This document shows, one piece after another, positions 30,011-40,217 of a stretch of DNA of 64,000 bases. Within the stretch, counting starts at the first letter, position 1. The number at the start of each line of letters is the position of its first letter. Source of the DNA: Paragorgia papillata (taxonomy: Eukaryota; Cnidaria; Anthozoa; Scleralcyonacea; Coralliidae); NCBI GenBank assembly GCA_035771165.1, contig JAWNZC010000372.1:1735001-1799000 (forward strand), given 5' to 3'. Below the pieces are notes generated by a model. The model was not told where the DNA came from. It searched no databases and saw nothing but the letters and a program-made list of their open reading frames with translations. The translations under genes and the position numbers were made by a program.

Positions 30011-30892
30011 CTACACAAGTGTGTTATTTGATATCGTGAGTCAGCATTTACCGGATGTGCACTGTTATGCTGATGATAGTCAATTATATCTCGCTTTTAA
30101 CCCTGATGATGATTTTTCTCAGCTTGATGCAGTTGCTGCTATGGAAGCCTGTATTGCTGACCTAAGGTGTTAAACTTATGATCGATGACGGAAAGACTGA
30201 GTTCTTGATCATAGGTACAAAGCAACAGTTAGCGAAGGTCAGGATAAATAGTCTAACGATTGGTGACTCTTTGGTTTCAGCATCAAATCAGGTTCTTAAC
30301 CTTGGCTCGTGGTTTGACTGTAATCTTTCTATGACCTCCTATATTACCAAGATGTGGTGTAAAGCTGCTTTCTAAATATCTCACTAGAGATGCTACTGCA
30401 ACCCTTATTCATGCCTTTGTAACTAATTGCTTAGACTATTGTAATGGTTTACTTTATGGTTTACCTAACACGCAACTGTGTAAAATGCATAGAGTACAAA
30501 ATGCGGCTGCTAGGCTAGTTTTTGGCTCCCCTAAGTATTGCCATACAACACCGTTATTACGGGATCTACATTGGTTACCAGTTACGTTTCGTGTTGATTT
30601 TAAAATTATTTTATTTACTTATAAAGCTATCCATGGTTTAGCTCTTAAGTATATTTGTAGTCTTGTAAATCTTAAGCCTGCTTCTAACTACAATCTTAGA
30701 TCTAATAATAATGGACCTCTTCTTATGCCTCCTTCTGTTAAGACATTGGCTACACTGGGAGATCGATCCTTCAGTACTGCTGCACCGAAACTCTGGAATA
30801 GTCTGCCTTTTGAACTTTGGAACTCTGTACCCATTAGTTCGTTTAAGTCATCTCTTAAGACTTATCTTTTTAGATGCGCATATAATTGTTAG
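30011..30892 (+). pseudogene. LINE RT C-terminal fragment, frameshifted
   Basis: Blocks: HCYADDSQLYLAFNPDDD (catalytic YADD), a stop at 30171, GKTEFLIIGTKQQLAKV, LNLGSWFDCNLSM, a frame break near 30375, LDYCNGLLYGLPNTQLCK, VQNAAARLVFGSPKYCHT, LHWLPVTFRVDFKII, and RSFSTAAPKLWNSLPFEL. The W-M-x-x-N-x-L stretch between the first two pieces is deleted. Non-functional. Confidence 0.8.
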
Positions 30893-31070
30893 TTTTTAGA
30901 CCGAGCTATGTGACAGTACGCTAAAATCAATATAAAGTAATACTGTTTAAAATTACTTGTATCTTTTTTATTCTGTATTATCTTGTAAGGCGCATTTGAA
31001 AACTTACGTTGAATTTGCGCGGAATTTGCGCGGTATAAATTAATAAATTATTATTAATTATTAATTATTA
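30011..31070 (+). mobile_element. 5'-truncated CR1/L2-type LINE, plus strand
   Basis: RT C-terminal third followed by a ~180-bp 3' UTR (TTGTAAGGCGCATTTGAA, TTGCGCGGTATAAA) and an ATTA-rich tail ending near 31070. The 5' truncation is just upstream of the YADD block, nearly the same point as in the 3724-4768 copy. Confidence 0.75.
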
Positions 31071-31826
31071 AATGAAAAACTTTTGGTACTTTTTACCAAC
31101 AGAGCAGCATGGCTGACTTTCTCAGTAGATAGCAAATATATAAGAACCTTTTTAGGCTAGAGTGTAAATTGAAAAACCCGGGATTTATACGCGGGCTTTT
31201 ATTGTACAATGACATGAGGGATAAATTATGGCTATTAGTTCGTATACGATGAGAGCGAATGGTATAATTGTTTTATTATATAGCCAAGAAACAAAATTAC
31301 ACAACTCTGTTTATTCATTGGCAGCGAAGCGTTTGAACACAACAAACGTTCGGCATAGGCAACAAATAATTCCACCACGAGTAATGACATTTACGTTCAG
31401 AGATTCTCGCTGAGCTGTTCAGTTTTGGCAGTAACAAACTGGCCAGCGGTTTGAATAAAACAAACATAGCACCGTCATTAAGGTCATTAAAAACACACAA
31501 AAAAATACAACTAAGCGAGCTACACAGAGTTTTAAAATTTTTAAGCAGTTGGAGTTTTAAAGCAGTATTTATAAAAGACAATTGTATTTGAAAATGAAAA
31601 AATTAAGCGAACTTCAAACTGAAGACAGCGTACTTTGTATAAAACTGTCTTACTTTTCTCACTTTGTAGCTTGTGTTATCAAACCTCAGTTTATGTTATC
31701 CGCCATAGCCTTTGACTTCGCAAACCTCGGGCCTGATAACACAAGCTATCATACTCAACCCTCTCCAATAATTGTATAATTAAATGTCCCTGAACGCCAG
31801 GAATAGTGTGTGAAAGTCACAAAGGT
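31071..31826. other. Non-coding DNA with a small inverted repeat
   Basis: TAGCTTGTGTTATCA (31667-31681) and TGATAACACAAGCTA (31734-31748) are exact complements around a 52-bp loop. CCCGGGATTTATACGCGGG at 31179 is an imperfect hairpin. No coding region recognised. Confidence 0.5.
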
Positions 31827-32602
31827 GTTGAAGTGAAGTGAAGTGAAGTGCAATGCAGTGCAGTGCAATGCAATGCAGTGCAGTGAAGTGGGGTGCACTG
31901 GAGTAAGTGCAGTGAAGTGGGGTGCAGTGAAGTGAACTGGAGTGCAGTGCAGTGAAGTGCAGTGCAGCGGAATGAGGTGCAGTGCAGTGGAGTGAGGTGA
32001 AGTGAGGTGAAGTGAGGTGAAGTGAGGTGAAGTGAGGTGAAGTGAGGTGAAGTGAGGTGAAGTGAGGTGAAGTGAGGTGAAGTGAGGTGAAGTGAGGTGA
32101 AGTGAGGTGAAGTGAGGTGAAGTGAGGTGAAGTGAGGTGAAGTGAGGTGAAGTGAGGTGAAGTGAGGTGAAGTGAGGTGAAGTGAGGTGAAGTGAGGTGA
32201 AGTGAGGTGAAGTGAGGTGAAGTGAGGTGAAGTGAGGTGAAGTGAGGTGAAGTGAGGTGAAGTGAAGTGAGGTGAAGTGAGGTGAAGTGAGGTGAAGTGA
32301 AGTGAAGTGCAGTGGAGTGAAGTGCAGTGCAGTGCAGTGCAGTACAGTACAGTACAGTGCAGTACAGTGCAGCGCAGTGGAGTGAGGTAAAGTGAAGTGA
32401 GGTGAAGTGAAGTGAAGTGAAGTGAAGTGAGGTGAAGTGAGGTGAAGTGGAGTGAGGTGAAGTGGAGTGAGGTGAAGTGGAGTGAGGTGAAGGGAGGTGA
32501 AATCAAGTGCAGTGGAGTGAGGTGAAGTGAAGTGATGTGAAGTGCAGTGCAGTGGAGTGAGGTGAAGTTAGGTGAAGTGCAGTGGAGTGAGGTGAAGTGA
32601 AA
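31827..32602. repeat. AGTGA-type minisatellite, core unit AGTGAGGTGA
   Basis: Pentamer variants (AGTGA, AGTGC, GGTGA, AGTGG) over ~775 bp. The centre (about 31990-32260) is a very regular 10-bp AGTGAGGTGA array of some 27 units, and the flanks are mixed AGTGC/AGTGG. The long minus-strand reading frame through it (FTSLHLTSPH repeats) is a repeat artefact. Confidence 0.95.
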
Positions 32603-33157
32603 TTAATGGACATTCATGCAGTAGTCCAGTTATATATAGAGCTCACTGGGCCAAACATGGCGTCCACTAAAAATTATCTGTTGTGTTAGAGACTTTAATA
32701 TGTATAGACAACATAAGAAGTAAGACTATTTACAATAATAAGGGAGTGCCTTTTATAGGCTATGGTATACTAGTACAATGGGCTCATGATAACATACTAT
32801 AGTACTTCGTATAATCTTAATAACATAACATCCCTATTCTTACTAAAAACTAATTAAAAATAGTACTTCGTATAATCTTAATAACATAACATCCCTATTC
32901 TTACTAAAAAATAATTTAAAAAAAAGTTAATGTCAATAATTCTATACTAAATCTATGTACTTTTTTTCGTCTTTTCTGAATAGTCAATATCAATACTGAA
33001 TCATACCTATGTGTCCACTGTTCTAATAAGTCATCTTTTCATGAAGTTAAATGTTACATTACTATTTCCTAAAATTAAATCTGTAAATAAGTCTAAAATT
33101 ATTTAAATGTCTATAAACAAGTCTATAAACAAGTCTTTCTGGAGGTCTTACTGCTCT
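32603..33157. other. Non-coding DNA with a 61-bp tandem duplication
   Basis: A ~52-bp segment starting TAGTACTTCGTATAATCTTA (32800) is repeated at 32861. Otherwise AT-rich, possibly the 3' UTR or LTR side of the minus-strand gypsy element, but no LTR partner was found. Confidence 0.5.
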
Positions 33158-34499
33158 TCAATATCGCGTTGTATATGTGGAATTACTCCCATGATCAGGT
33201 AGTCTATCAGAGGCAGGTACATCTTTCGGTGTGTGTATTCCAGAAGATTCACCAGTCAAAACTTTAACTTCTGTGTTCTTGTCTTTTGCGCTTAATGCAG
33301 ATTTTCTTTCTTCTTTCTTCTTTTCGTCCATTGTCGATAAGTTGGATTTCGTATCTTCTAGAGTAACTGTTTCCTTTCCATCTGTCTTGCTCTTGGTTGA
33401 TGAACATGGCCAGCCAAGGCACATCTCGTATTTCTGGTGGAGTTTCTTCAGTCTTTCTTAGGTCAACTCGATTCCGTCCATACATTCGATCCTGAGTTTC
33501 TCACAGTACATTCTCCTACGTCAAGTGGTAATAAAGGTTTTCTGCCACGTCATGGTATTTTACTTGTTTTCTTACTCGGAGCCTTTGTCGTTCAGTTTCT
33601 TGTATCACTTTTGCTTCAAGTAATTCAGCAGCCGTTGGTATTAGTGCTCTTGTTCTTCGACTCATTAGCCTCTGTGCTCGACTGGTTGTCAAACCTTGTG
33701 TTGGCGTGTTCCTGTGATTCAGTAGTGCAACATACTGGTCGGTCTTCGACTCGATACTCTTCCTCAATAGTTGTTTTGCTGTTTTAACGGCTGACTCTAC
33801 TTTTCCGTTAGACTTACTATATCTTGGAGATATAGTGCGACTATATCTTGGAGATATAGTGCGATATCTTGGAGATATAGTGCGATGCTCAAAGTCCCAT
33901 GCTTTCGCAAATCTTTCAAAAGACTCTGAAATGTACTGTGGACCATTGTCACTAATTAACATATTTGGACTTCCATGTCTGGCAAAATGGACTTTCGTCT
34001 TGTTAATCACTGCAGCAGCTGTTGTTGTGGGTAGATAATCAATCTCCCAAAAGTTACTGTAATAATCAACTGTTATCAAGTAATTCCTTCCACCTAAGGT
34101 GAACAGGTCAGATCCCACCTTTTGCCAGGGTCGACTTACTTCATTGTGAGGATTCAGCGGCTCTTTCTGCTGACTAGCACCATATGTACGACATGTATCA
34201 CAGGCTAATATGTACTCTTTCAGATCACAGGACATTCTTGGCCAAAAACAGGATACCTTCGCTCTCCTCAAGCAACCGTCCACACCTGGGTGTGCTGAGT
34301 GAATTCTTGCCTTCATTTCCTTTCCGAGACTCAATGGTATAACAACTTGTTGGCCTTTGAATACCAGGGAATCTTGAATAGATAGCTCGTCTCGGTAGCT
34401 CCAATACGGTATTAACTCTTCGGGTAATTTTGAACATTCCTCAGGGAAGTTCACTGCAAAGAACAAATCATATAAAGTACTTTGTTGTAATGATAACAC
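33158..34499 (-). mobile_element. Ty3/gypsy fragment, integrase end, minus strand
   Basis: Only the integrase and tail of a gypsy pol are present; RT and RNase H are absent beyond 34499, where a LINE remnant starts. No LTR identified on either side. Confidence 0.7.
33516..34499 (-). CDS. Ty3/gypsy integrase with tandem-duplicated core segment
   Basis: A 327-codon open frame. HHCC zinc module: HSAHPGVDGCLRRAKVSCFW and CDTC. DDE core: GSDLFTLGGRNYLITVDYYS (first D), LISDNGPQYISESF (second D), SKSNGKVESAVKTAKQLL (catalytic E). Between the second D and E the block RTISPRYS is present three times in tandem, from a 27-bp DNA repeat (33815-33885); the family normally has one. The tail, with MSRRTRALIPTA and RKQVKYHDVAENL, ends in a stop at 33516. 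A further piece in other frames (33158-33485, YGRNRVDLRKTEE) is the usual C-terminal sequence, so a frameshift lies near 33490. The catalytic triad is intact, but the spacing is altered by the duplication. Confidence 0.8.
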   Translation of the reverse strand: MLSLQQSTLYDLFFAVNFPEECSKLPEELIPYWSYRDELSIQDSLVFKGQQVVIPLSLGKEMKARIHSAHPGVDGCLRRAKVSCFWPRMSCDLKEYILACDTCRTYGASQQKEPLNPHNEVSRPWQKVGSDLFTLGGRNYLITVDYYSNFWEIDYLPTTTAAAVINKTKVHFARHGSPNMLISDNGPQYISESFERFAKAWDFEHRTISPRYRTISPRYSRTISPRYSKSNGKVESAVKTAKQLLRKSIESKTDQYVALLNHRNTPTQGLTTSRAQRLMSRRTRALIPTAAELLEAKVIQETERQRLRVRKQVKYHDVAENLYYHLT

Positions 34500-34539
34500 T
34501 TTATCCTGGAAACATCATATATCATGTGTTTGCTCTCGT

Positions 34540-35060
34540 ATTGCAAGAAATTCAAGTATAATTCATAAGCTTAGACATTATTTATCCATTCTCCAATTAA
34601 AACAAATTTATTACAATTTAATTTATCCTTATATCTCTTATGCAATCTTGGCATGGGGTAGTGCTTATAAAACTCATATACAAAAAGTACAAATAAATCA
34701 AAACAAAGTTATAAGGTCAATGTTCTTTGCTGTTTCTTATGGAAAACATACAGAAAGTGCTCTCCCATTATTAAACTTACTAAATATTCTTACTGTGAAA
34801 AATATGTTTCGTCTACATGTTTTAAAATTTACTCATTTATGGCACAAAAAGAAATTGCCTCTTTCTTTCCAAAATTATTTTCTCCATGCCACTGATGTTC
34901 ATTCTTACAATACCAGATATGCTTCTCAGCAAAATTTATATATAAACATATTTTATTAACATTTGCCCCAAGAGCTGCGGTAGCAGCTCATCCAGGGGGC
35001 TCACGCAAATTTATATAATAAATCTCGTGTTCGAACAAATGTGGCTAAATGTAATTTAGG
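34540..35060 (+). pseudogene. Non-LTR RT C-terminal remnant with a ~65-bp insertion
   Basis: Reads AWGSAYKTHIQKVQINQNKV, SALPLLNLLNILTVKNMF, LSFQNYFLHATDVHSYNTRY and, after an insertion, NLYNKSRVRTNVAKCNLGK. This is the C-terminal end of an RT from a LINE family other than the two CR1/L2 copies. The insertion (about 34945-35006: CCCCAAGAGCTGCGGTAGC...) lies between two copies of CAAA(A)TTTATATA, a likely target duplication. It ends at about 35060, where the next retroelement begins. Confidence 0.6.
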
Positions 35061-35234
35061 CAAGGTAAAAAAGGAGACAATGCTAGTCAGCAGACACTCA
35101 CTATAATATATGGGGATTATCTCAGCGCTCATCAAAGTCTTGTCAGCGTGGTCTGAGCTTGACTGGTTCATTGAGTTAATACGTGGGGATTCTTGCTTTG
35201 CACTGTGTTGAGTTGATTGATTTGTGTTCTATAA

Positions 35235-36205
35235 ATGGAGCGACAATCAAGAAATAGCTGTCAGGCCGCAGAGGATGCTACTGGATCAAATTCATCATTC
35301 GCGAACAGCATTTCTGGTGAAGTTCGCGAAGATGGTGCCGTCAGAAGCCAACCACCGACATCGAATGTTGACCAGCCTTCACCTCAATTTTTTGCCACGG
35401 TAATAGCGGCGGTGAAGTCAGCCCTTAGAGAGGACCAAGGAACAGCTACATCTACTAGTGTGCCGTCGATTGAGGAGCGCAATCGCATTCAACGATCGTC
35501 AGACCGTTCAGCGCCGATTGTGTCTGTGGGAGATTCTGAGGGATAATCTTTCCTAGTTTTGTGACTACGTTTTCGAGTCCTCGAACAGCAGCAGTTGCCC
35601 ATGTCGATACAGACAATACTCCATTGTCTGGCGCTGTTAGCGGGATTTCACAGCTTGGCCAAGCCATCCCGTCGAACCAGTTTGTCCAGTTTGTCGGTAA
35701 TTTAACTCCGCAATCCCGCAGTGCAGAAATGGCTACTTCAAGCCCTTCATCGCAGCTGGCGTTTTCTCACTTCCAGCAACCGTTTATAGTTGGCCCTGGT
35801 TGTTCCCCGGTGCCTTTTAAACTTCTCTCGCAGAGATTGGCAGGGAAGTTTATAGATTTCGCAGATCTGCTATTGGCCAATAGCTACGAAACGGAACCGC
35901 AACTGTTATTTGATGGCTGTTTAGTTTTAGCAGCAGCGCCTAAGAAACCTCGTCGCCAGATTACGGGTATTGTTCAGTGGATGGAAGCTTTTACGATTTA
36001 TTCTTCGGTGTTGATTTCAGTTTCCACATCGGTGGAAGGATTTGAACCTGTATAAACTCTTGATTCTGCGCACATACCGTCAATATTTGCGGTGCGTGTG
36101 GCATAGCTACGATGTTGCATTCCGTGAGCAGGCTGCAGCAACGCGATTAACGGACTGATCGAAGTTCGACGTTCAGTTGTTTAATTTTCATGCTGGAGAT
36201 TAGTA
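35235..36205 (+). pseudogene. DIRS-like gag-type ORF, frameshifted
   Basis: From the ATG at 35235: MERQSRNSCQAAEDATGSNS, FFATVIAAVKSALREDQ, stop at 35546. The other frame from 35561 runs VAHVDTDNTPLSG, SHFQQPFIVGPGCSPVPFKL, AGKFIDFADLLLAN, LLFDGCLVLAAAPKKPRR and IVQWMEAFTIYSSVL; after 36055 another frame gives LRTYRQYLRCVWHSYDVAFR and VQLFNFHAG. The PGCSPVPFKL, LLFDGCLVL and WMEAFTIY blocks are typical of ORF1 of cnidarian DIRS-like elements. Distinct from the gag-like ORF at 2446. Two frameshifts; the zinc-knuckle end is missing. Confidence 0.55.
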
Positions 36206-36708
36206 TTGCTGGAGATGAGCCCCGTGGAAACGAGCGCAGTTCAGTGCGATGTATATCTTGGAATGCTGGGAGTTGTCTTGCCCCATCGCCCGTATGGAAG
36301 TTTTCCCATACATGTTGAAATTGTTATGGGGGGCATCGTCGTCGCCAATGCCCTGAAAAAGATCTTAGAACCAACCAACGTTCTGGTTAACCCTCATCTA
36401 AGAAACAAAAGAGGCATTGACGGTGTTACTCCTGATTTTAAGCTGGGGGGGGGGGGTCATAATATATAAGTACAGTACTGTGGGAGCATATATGTCGTCC
36501 CACGAAACTTAAAACAATTACTATATGTTACGGGGTTGTTATTGCTTGTTTTTGTTATTGCATGTTTGTTACTGCATGTTTTTGTTGCTGAAAGTTTTTG
36601 TGGCTCACTTGGTAGTTTGTGATACTTGCATTATACCTAGGACTTTATGTCTTCATGTATATTTAATTGCTTAAAAGCAGGATAATAATGTTAATAATTA
36701 GAGCGCCT
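36206..36708. other. Unassigned DNA inside the DIRS-like element
   Basis: A short plus-strand frame (36206-36469) has no recognised domain. A 10-base G run lies at 36447-36456 and (TTGTTATTGCATGTT)n-like repeats at 36531-36590. Confidence 0.3.
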
Positions 36709-36785
36709 AATGCTAGTCAGCAGACACTCACTATAATATATGCGTATTATCTCAGCTCTCATCAAAGTCTTGTCAGCGTGGTCTG

Positions 36786-36961
36786 TGTAATAATGCTAAT
36801 ATACGCTGACTGCACTAATTAAGTTGATTGACATTGTTATTAATCACTAACACATAGGTATATTAATTTGCATGCTAGTTGCACAGTCACGAGAAGTATA
36901 GCACAACGTGTATCACACACAGCTGAATAAAGTCAACTCCGAAACCCACAGAAGCATTACA
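36786..36961 (+). repeat. Gypsy 5' LTR (176 bp)
   Basis: Starts TGTAATAATGCTAATATACG and ends CCACAGAAGCATTACA. It shares nearly all its sequence with 41641-41789, except a short insertion in the 5' copy (AAGTTGATTGACATTG) and a few extra bases before TATCACACACAG. Unusually short for an LTR. Confidence 0.9.
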
Positions 36962-36997
36962 TGGTGTCAGGAGTGGGATGCCATTAAAAGAATAACA

Positions 36998-37795
36998 ATG
37001 GCATCAGGAAATATTCAATGGGCAGCACCCAAGTCTCTAAAGCTAGACGGGAATGTGAGCGAGAATTTTCGCAAGTTCGAGGAACATTGGTCTCTCTTTG
37101 AGAAGACAAAGCTGAAAGGCAAGTCTGAAGAGGAACGATGCTCATACTTTCTCCTATGCATTGGCGAGAAAGGCCGCGAAGTCTATAAGACCTTGACATT
37201 CCCAACGCCAGAAACCGAGACCGGCGAAGACGGCGTAACAATATGGAAGAGCACAACACAACAGCTAAAGACAGCTTTTAAGTGTTACTGTAACCCGAGG
37301 AAAAACCTCACGTTCGAACGACACAGGTTCAATATACGATCTCAAGAAGAGAACGAGACTATTGACCAGTACGTTACCGTCCTGCGCACTCTTGCCACAA
37401 CATGCGAATTCGAAAATCTACACGATGGTCTCATTTGCGATCGAATAGTCTGTGGAATTCGCAACCAATCACTTAAAGAACGTCTACTTTGCGATTCGGA
37501 AATGACCTTACAGAAAGCCGTCGATATCTGTCGAGCCGCCGAAGTATCGCGCACAAGTAAGTCTTTGAGCGATCAGAATTCTGCCAACCTTGATATGGTG
37601 TGAAAAGATCAGCGAAAGAAAATTTTTGACAAATTTCGCAACAGGAAACCGGAGAACCGCGATTTCCCTAAGAAATCGTGTGGTAATTGTGGCCGCATTC
37701 ACGAAGCGAAGTCCTGTCTCGCATATGGAAAGAAGTGCAATAATTGTAAAAAATTAGGACACTTCGCCAAATTGTGTCGATCGGAACTTCCGTAA
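36998..37795 (+). pseudogene. Gypsy Gag with two zinc knuckles, one internal TGA
   Basis: From ATG 36998: a capsid-like region (MASGNIQWAAPKSLKLDG, FRKFEEHWSLFEKTKL, FERHRFNIRSQEENETIDQY) of about 200 residues, then a TGA at 37601-37603 in frame, followed in the same frame by RKKIFDKFRNRKPENRD and two zinc knuckles, CGNCGRIHEAKSC and CNNCKKLGHFAKLC (the second canonical C-x2-C-x4-H-x4-C). Stop at 37795. One nonsense change separates capsid from nucleocapsid; programmed readthrough is possible but, given the other breaks in this element, decay is likelier. The ATG is 37 bp after the LTR, just past the primer site. Confidence 0.8.
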
Positions 37796-38944
37796 GAACA
37801 AGAAACCCATACACGACATCGATTATGAAAGCGACTCTTCGACGCATGGAATCGACATGGTCAAAACAGCTGGGACAGGTAGTAATGACGAACATGCCAT
37901 TCTAAAAATCAACAATGCGACACTTCGTATCAAACTCGATTCCGGAGCCGAGACAACCATTCTCACAAAACAAGATTTTGAAACTGTCATCCTGAAACGA
38001 CAACGATCTCAAGCTTAAGCGAAGTGACGCCAAACTGACCGCCTTCGGGGGGTCACAGCATTCCTGTAATAGGAAAATGCTACTTGAAATGCCAATACAA
38101 AGGAGCAACACAAGTTCTAGAGTTTCACGTTGTCGCGAGCGGTAAATCATTGCTCGGATGCACCAACTGCAAACGTATGCAGTTGATCACCTTCCACAAC
38201 GTAGACCAATTACGCAACAAGTCCAACAACGCGACAACATCCCAATGTTCGGTTACCGGACGTACGAGCGAACAGATATTTTCGAAATATGGCAAATGTT
38301 TTCACGGATTAGGACGCATATCAGAGCCGTATCATATTAAGATTAAACCTAATTCGACACCTGTGGTTCACCCTCCTCGGAAACTTCCTACCGCTCTGAG
38401 AGATCGTGTCCAGACCGAGCTACAAGGCATGGAATCCAAGGGTATCATAATCAAAGTCAACGAACCAACCGACTGGGTAAATTCCATGGTAGTTAATGAG
38501 AAGCACTGTGGTAAGCTCCGCATATGTATCGACCCACGAGATCTCAACCAAGCTTTGCTAAGAGAACATTATCAACTACCCACTCAACAAGAGATCACAA
38601 GCCGATTATCAGGTGCCAAATTCTTCAGTAAACTAGATGCCACGTCTGGCTTTTGGCAAATGCCACTGGATGAAGAAAGTTCCTACTTGACAATATTCAA
38701 CACACCATTTGGCCGCTATCGTTTCACCGTGATACCATTCGGTGTGGTGTTCGCGCAAGAAGTGTTCCACAAGACCGTACACGAGAAGTTCCGTGGTCTT
38801 CCTGGTTGCGAGACAGATATCGATGATATTTTAATCTGGGGACGCACGATAGAGGAACACGATCAAAACCTTGAACGTGTACTAAACTGCGTGTCAGAGA
38901 TAAATATGACACTCGGCAGAGAAATGCCAGTTCCGCCAAACTGA
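37796..38944 (+). pseudogene. Gypsy protease and reverse transcriptase
   Basis: Protease: IKLDSGAETTILTK (D-S-G active site) near 37925, with frame breaks around 38010-38080 before KLTAFGG. The open frame 38084-38944 carries the linker and RT: PPRKLPTALRDRVQTEL, LRICIDPRDLNQAL, FSKLDATSGFWQMPLDEES (first catalytic D), RYRFTVIPFG, and ETDIDDILIWG (the Y/F-x-D-D box as D-I-D-D). It ends with INMTLGRE and a stop; the true continuation (CQFRQTEITYMG) is in another frame, so a one-base shift lies at about 38925. Confidence 0.85.
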
Positions 38945-39669
38945 GATAACGTATATGGGTGAGACACTTACTCAAAATGGCGTTAAACCCGACGAGACCA
39001 ACGTTCAAGCCATCACGAACTACCCGAAGCCTGCGAACAAGCAAGACGTTCAACGACTGTTAAGCATGGTCAACTTTATCGCCAAGTTTGCACCCAATGT
39101 TTCAGAAGTCACTGCACCTCTAAGAGAACTAATCAAGAAAAATGTTGAATTCCACTGGCTAGAGGCGCACGACAAAGCCTTCGCAGATTTACAGAAATCA
39201 CTCACTGATCCTGGTACCCTGCGCTACTACGACGTGGCACAACCAGTGACACTTCAAGTCGATGCGTCACAACATGGTCTTGGCGCAGCTCTAATCCAAC
39301 ACGAAGGTCCCGTAGCTTATTATGCATCGAAAGCTATGAAGGACACGCAACGCCGCTATGCACAAATCGAAAAGGAACAACATGCTGTCGTATTCGCCTG
39401 CAAACGGTTCCACCAATACGTCTACTACGGTAAAACGATTACTGTAGAAAGTGACCACAAGCCTCTGGAAGCTATTTTTAAGAAGCCACTGTCACAAGCA
39501 CCGAGTCGTCTACAGAAAATGCTCATGCAGTTACAAGCCTACGACATTAACCTGGTGTACAAGAAAGGGAGCGAAATGTATATCGCTGACGCTCTCTCAC
39601 GCGCATTTCCTCCTGAAAGTATCCATGAGCAATTTGAGCAAGACATCGCATCAGAGAGATATATCCATC
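38922..39669 (+). pseudogene. Gypsy RT thumb and RNase H
   Basis: Open frame to the MITE insertion: ITYMGETLTQNGVKPDE, then RNase H with TLQVDASQHGLGAALIQ (D), YYASKAMKDTQRRYAQIEKE (E), VESDHKPLEAIFKKPL (D) and MYIADALSRAF (D). All four RNase H acidic residues are present. The frame runs on through the hAT MITE to a stop at 39714, but coding relevant to gypsy ends at IASERYIH (39669). Confidence 0.85.
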
Positions 39670-40217
39670 CAGGGGCGGACTGGCTACGTCAGAGGGGCCT
39701 GGGCGATTTGCTGTAAAAAGGGGCCCGGTTTCCAAATCAAGTTGTTGTGGGTCCGCATGTGTACGGGGGTCCGGAAAATTTTTGAAATTTGGGTCTCTGA
39801 AATGGAATTACCCGCAATCTGACAGCAGTTTTGAGCAAACTTTTAATAGTTTGAAAACATGTTTGTAATGGCACATTTCGTCATTTTTAACAAAGATTTT
39901 ATCCAAATTCTTTAAATAGTATATTAAATGTAAAAATATGCATGGACTGTAAGGTCAAAGCCTGTTAAGGCCTGAGGGTTACCAATAAAAATAAAGGACG
40001 ACTCATTTCCGTACGCATTCGAAACGTCGGAAGAAAGTACAGCTTCCACTATAAACGCTAGATAATTATTCTATCCTAAGCATGTATTGCCTGATTGATA
40101 CATAGCCTTTTTTTACTTCTGCAAAGTCAAAAAAATTTAAGGGCCCAAAGGGGGCCCAACAGGCAAGGGGCCCACCGGGCGTTTGCCCGGTAAGCCCGAC
40201 TGGCCAGTCCGCCCCTG
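39670..40217. mobile_element. 548-bp hAT-type MITE in gypsy pol
   Basis: Termini CAGGGGCGGACTGGC and GCCAGTCCGCCCCTG (15-bp perfect inverted repeat), with an 8-bp target duplication TATCCATC (39662-39669, 40218-40225). The CAGGGG start and 8-bp duplication are hallmarks of hAT. Precise removal restores the gypsy frame. Non-coding, with GGGCCC-rich subterminal sequence. Confidence 0.92.

Noticed and set aside
31817..32506. 229-codon minus-strand ORF of FTSLHLTSPH repeats
   Set aside because: Direct translation of the pentanucleotide minisatellite; no start context or protein-like variation.
33231..33787. Plus-strand hydrophobic ORFs (FLLGAFVVQFLVSLLLQ)
   Set aside because: Antisense of the gypsy integrase; the hydrophobicity comes from its charged codons read in reverse.
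36206..36469. 87-codon ORF ending in a glycine run
   Set aside because: No domain, and the end is a poly-G tract; not convincing as a gene.
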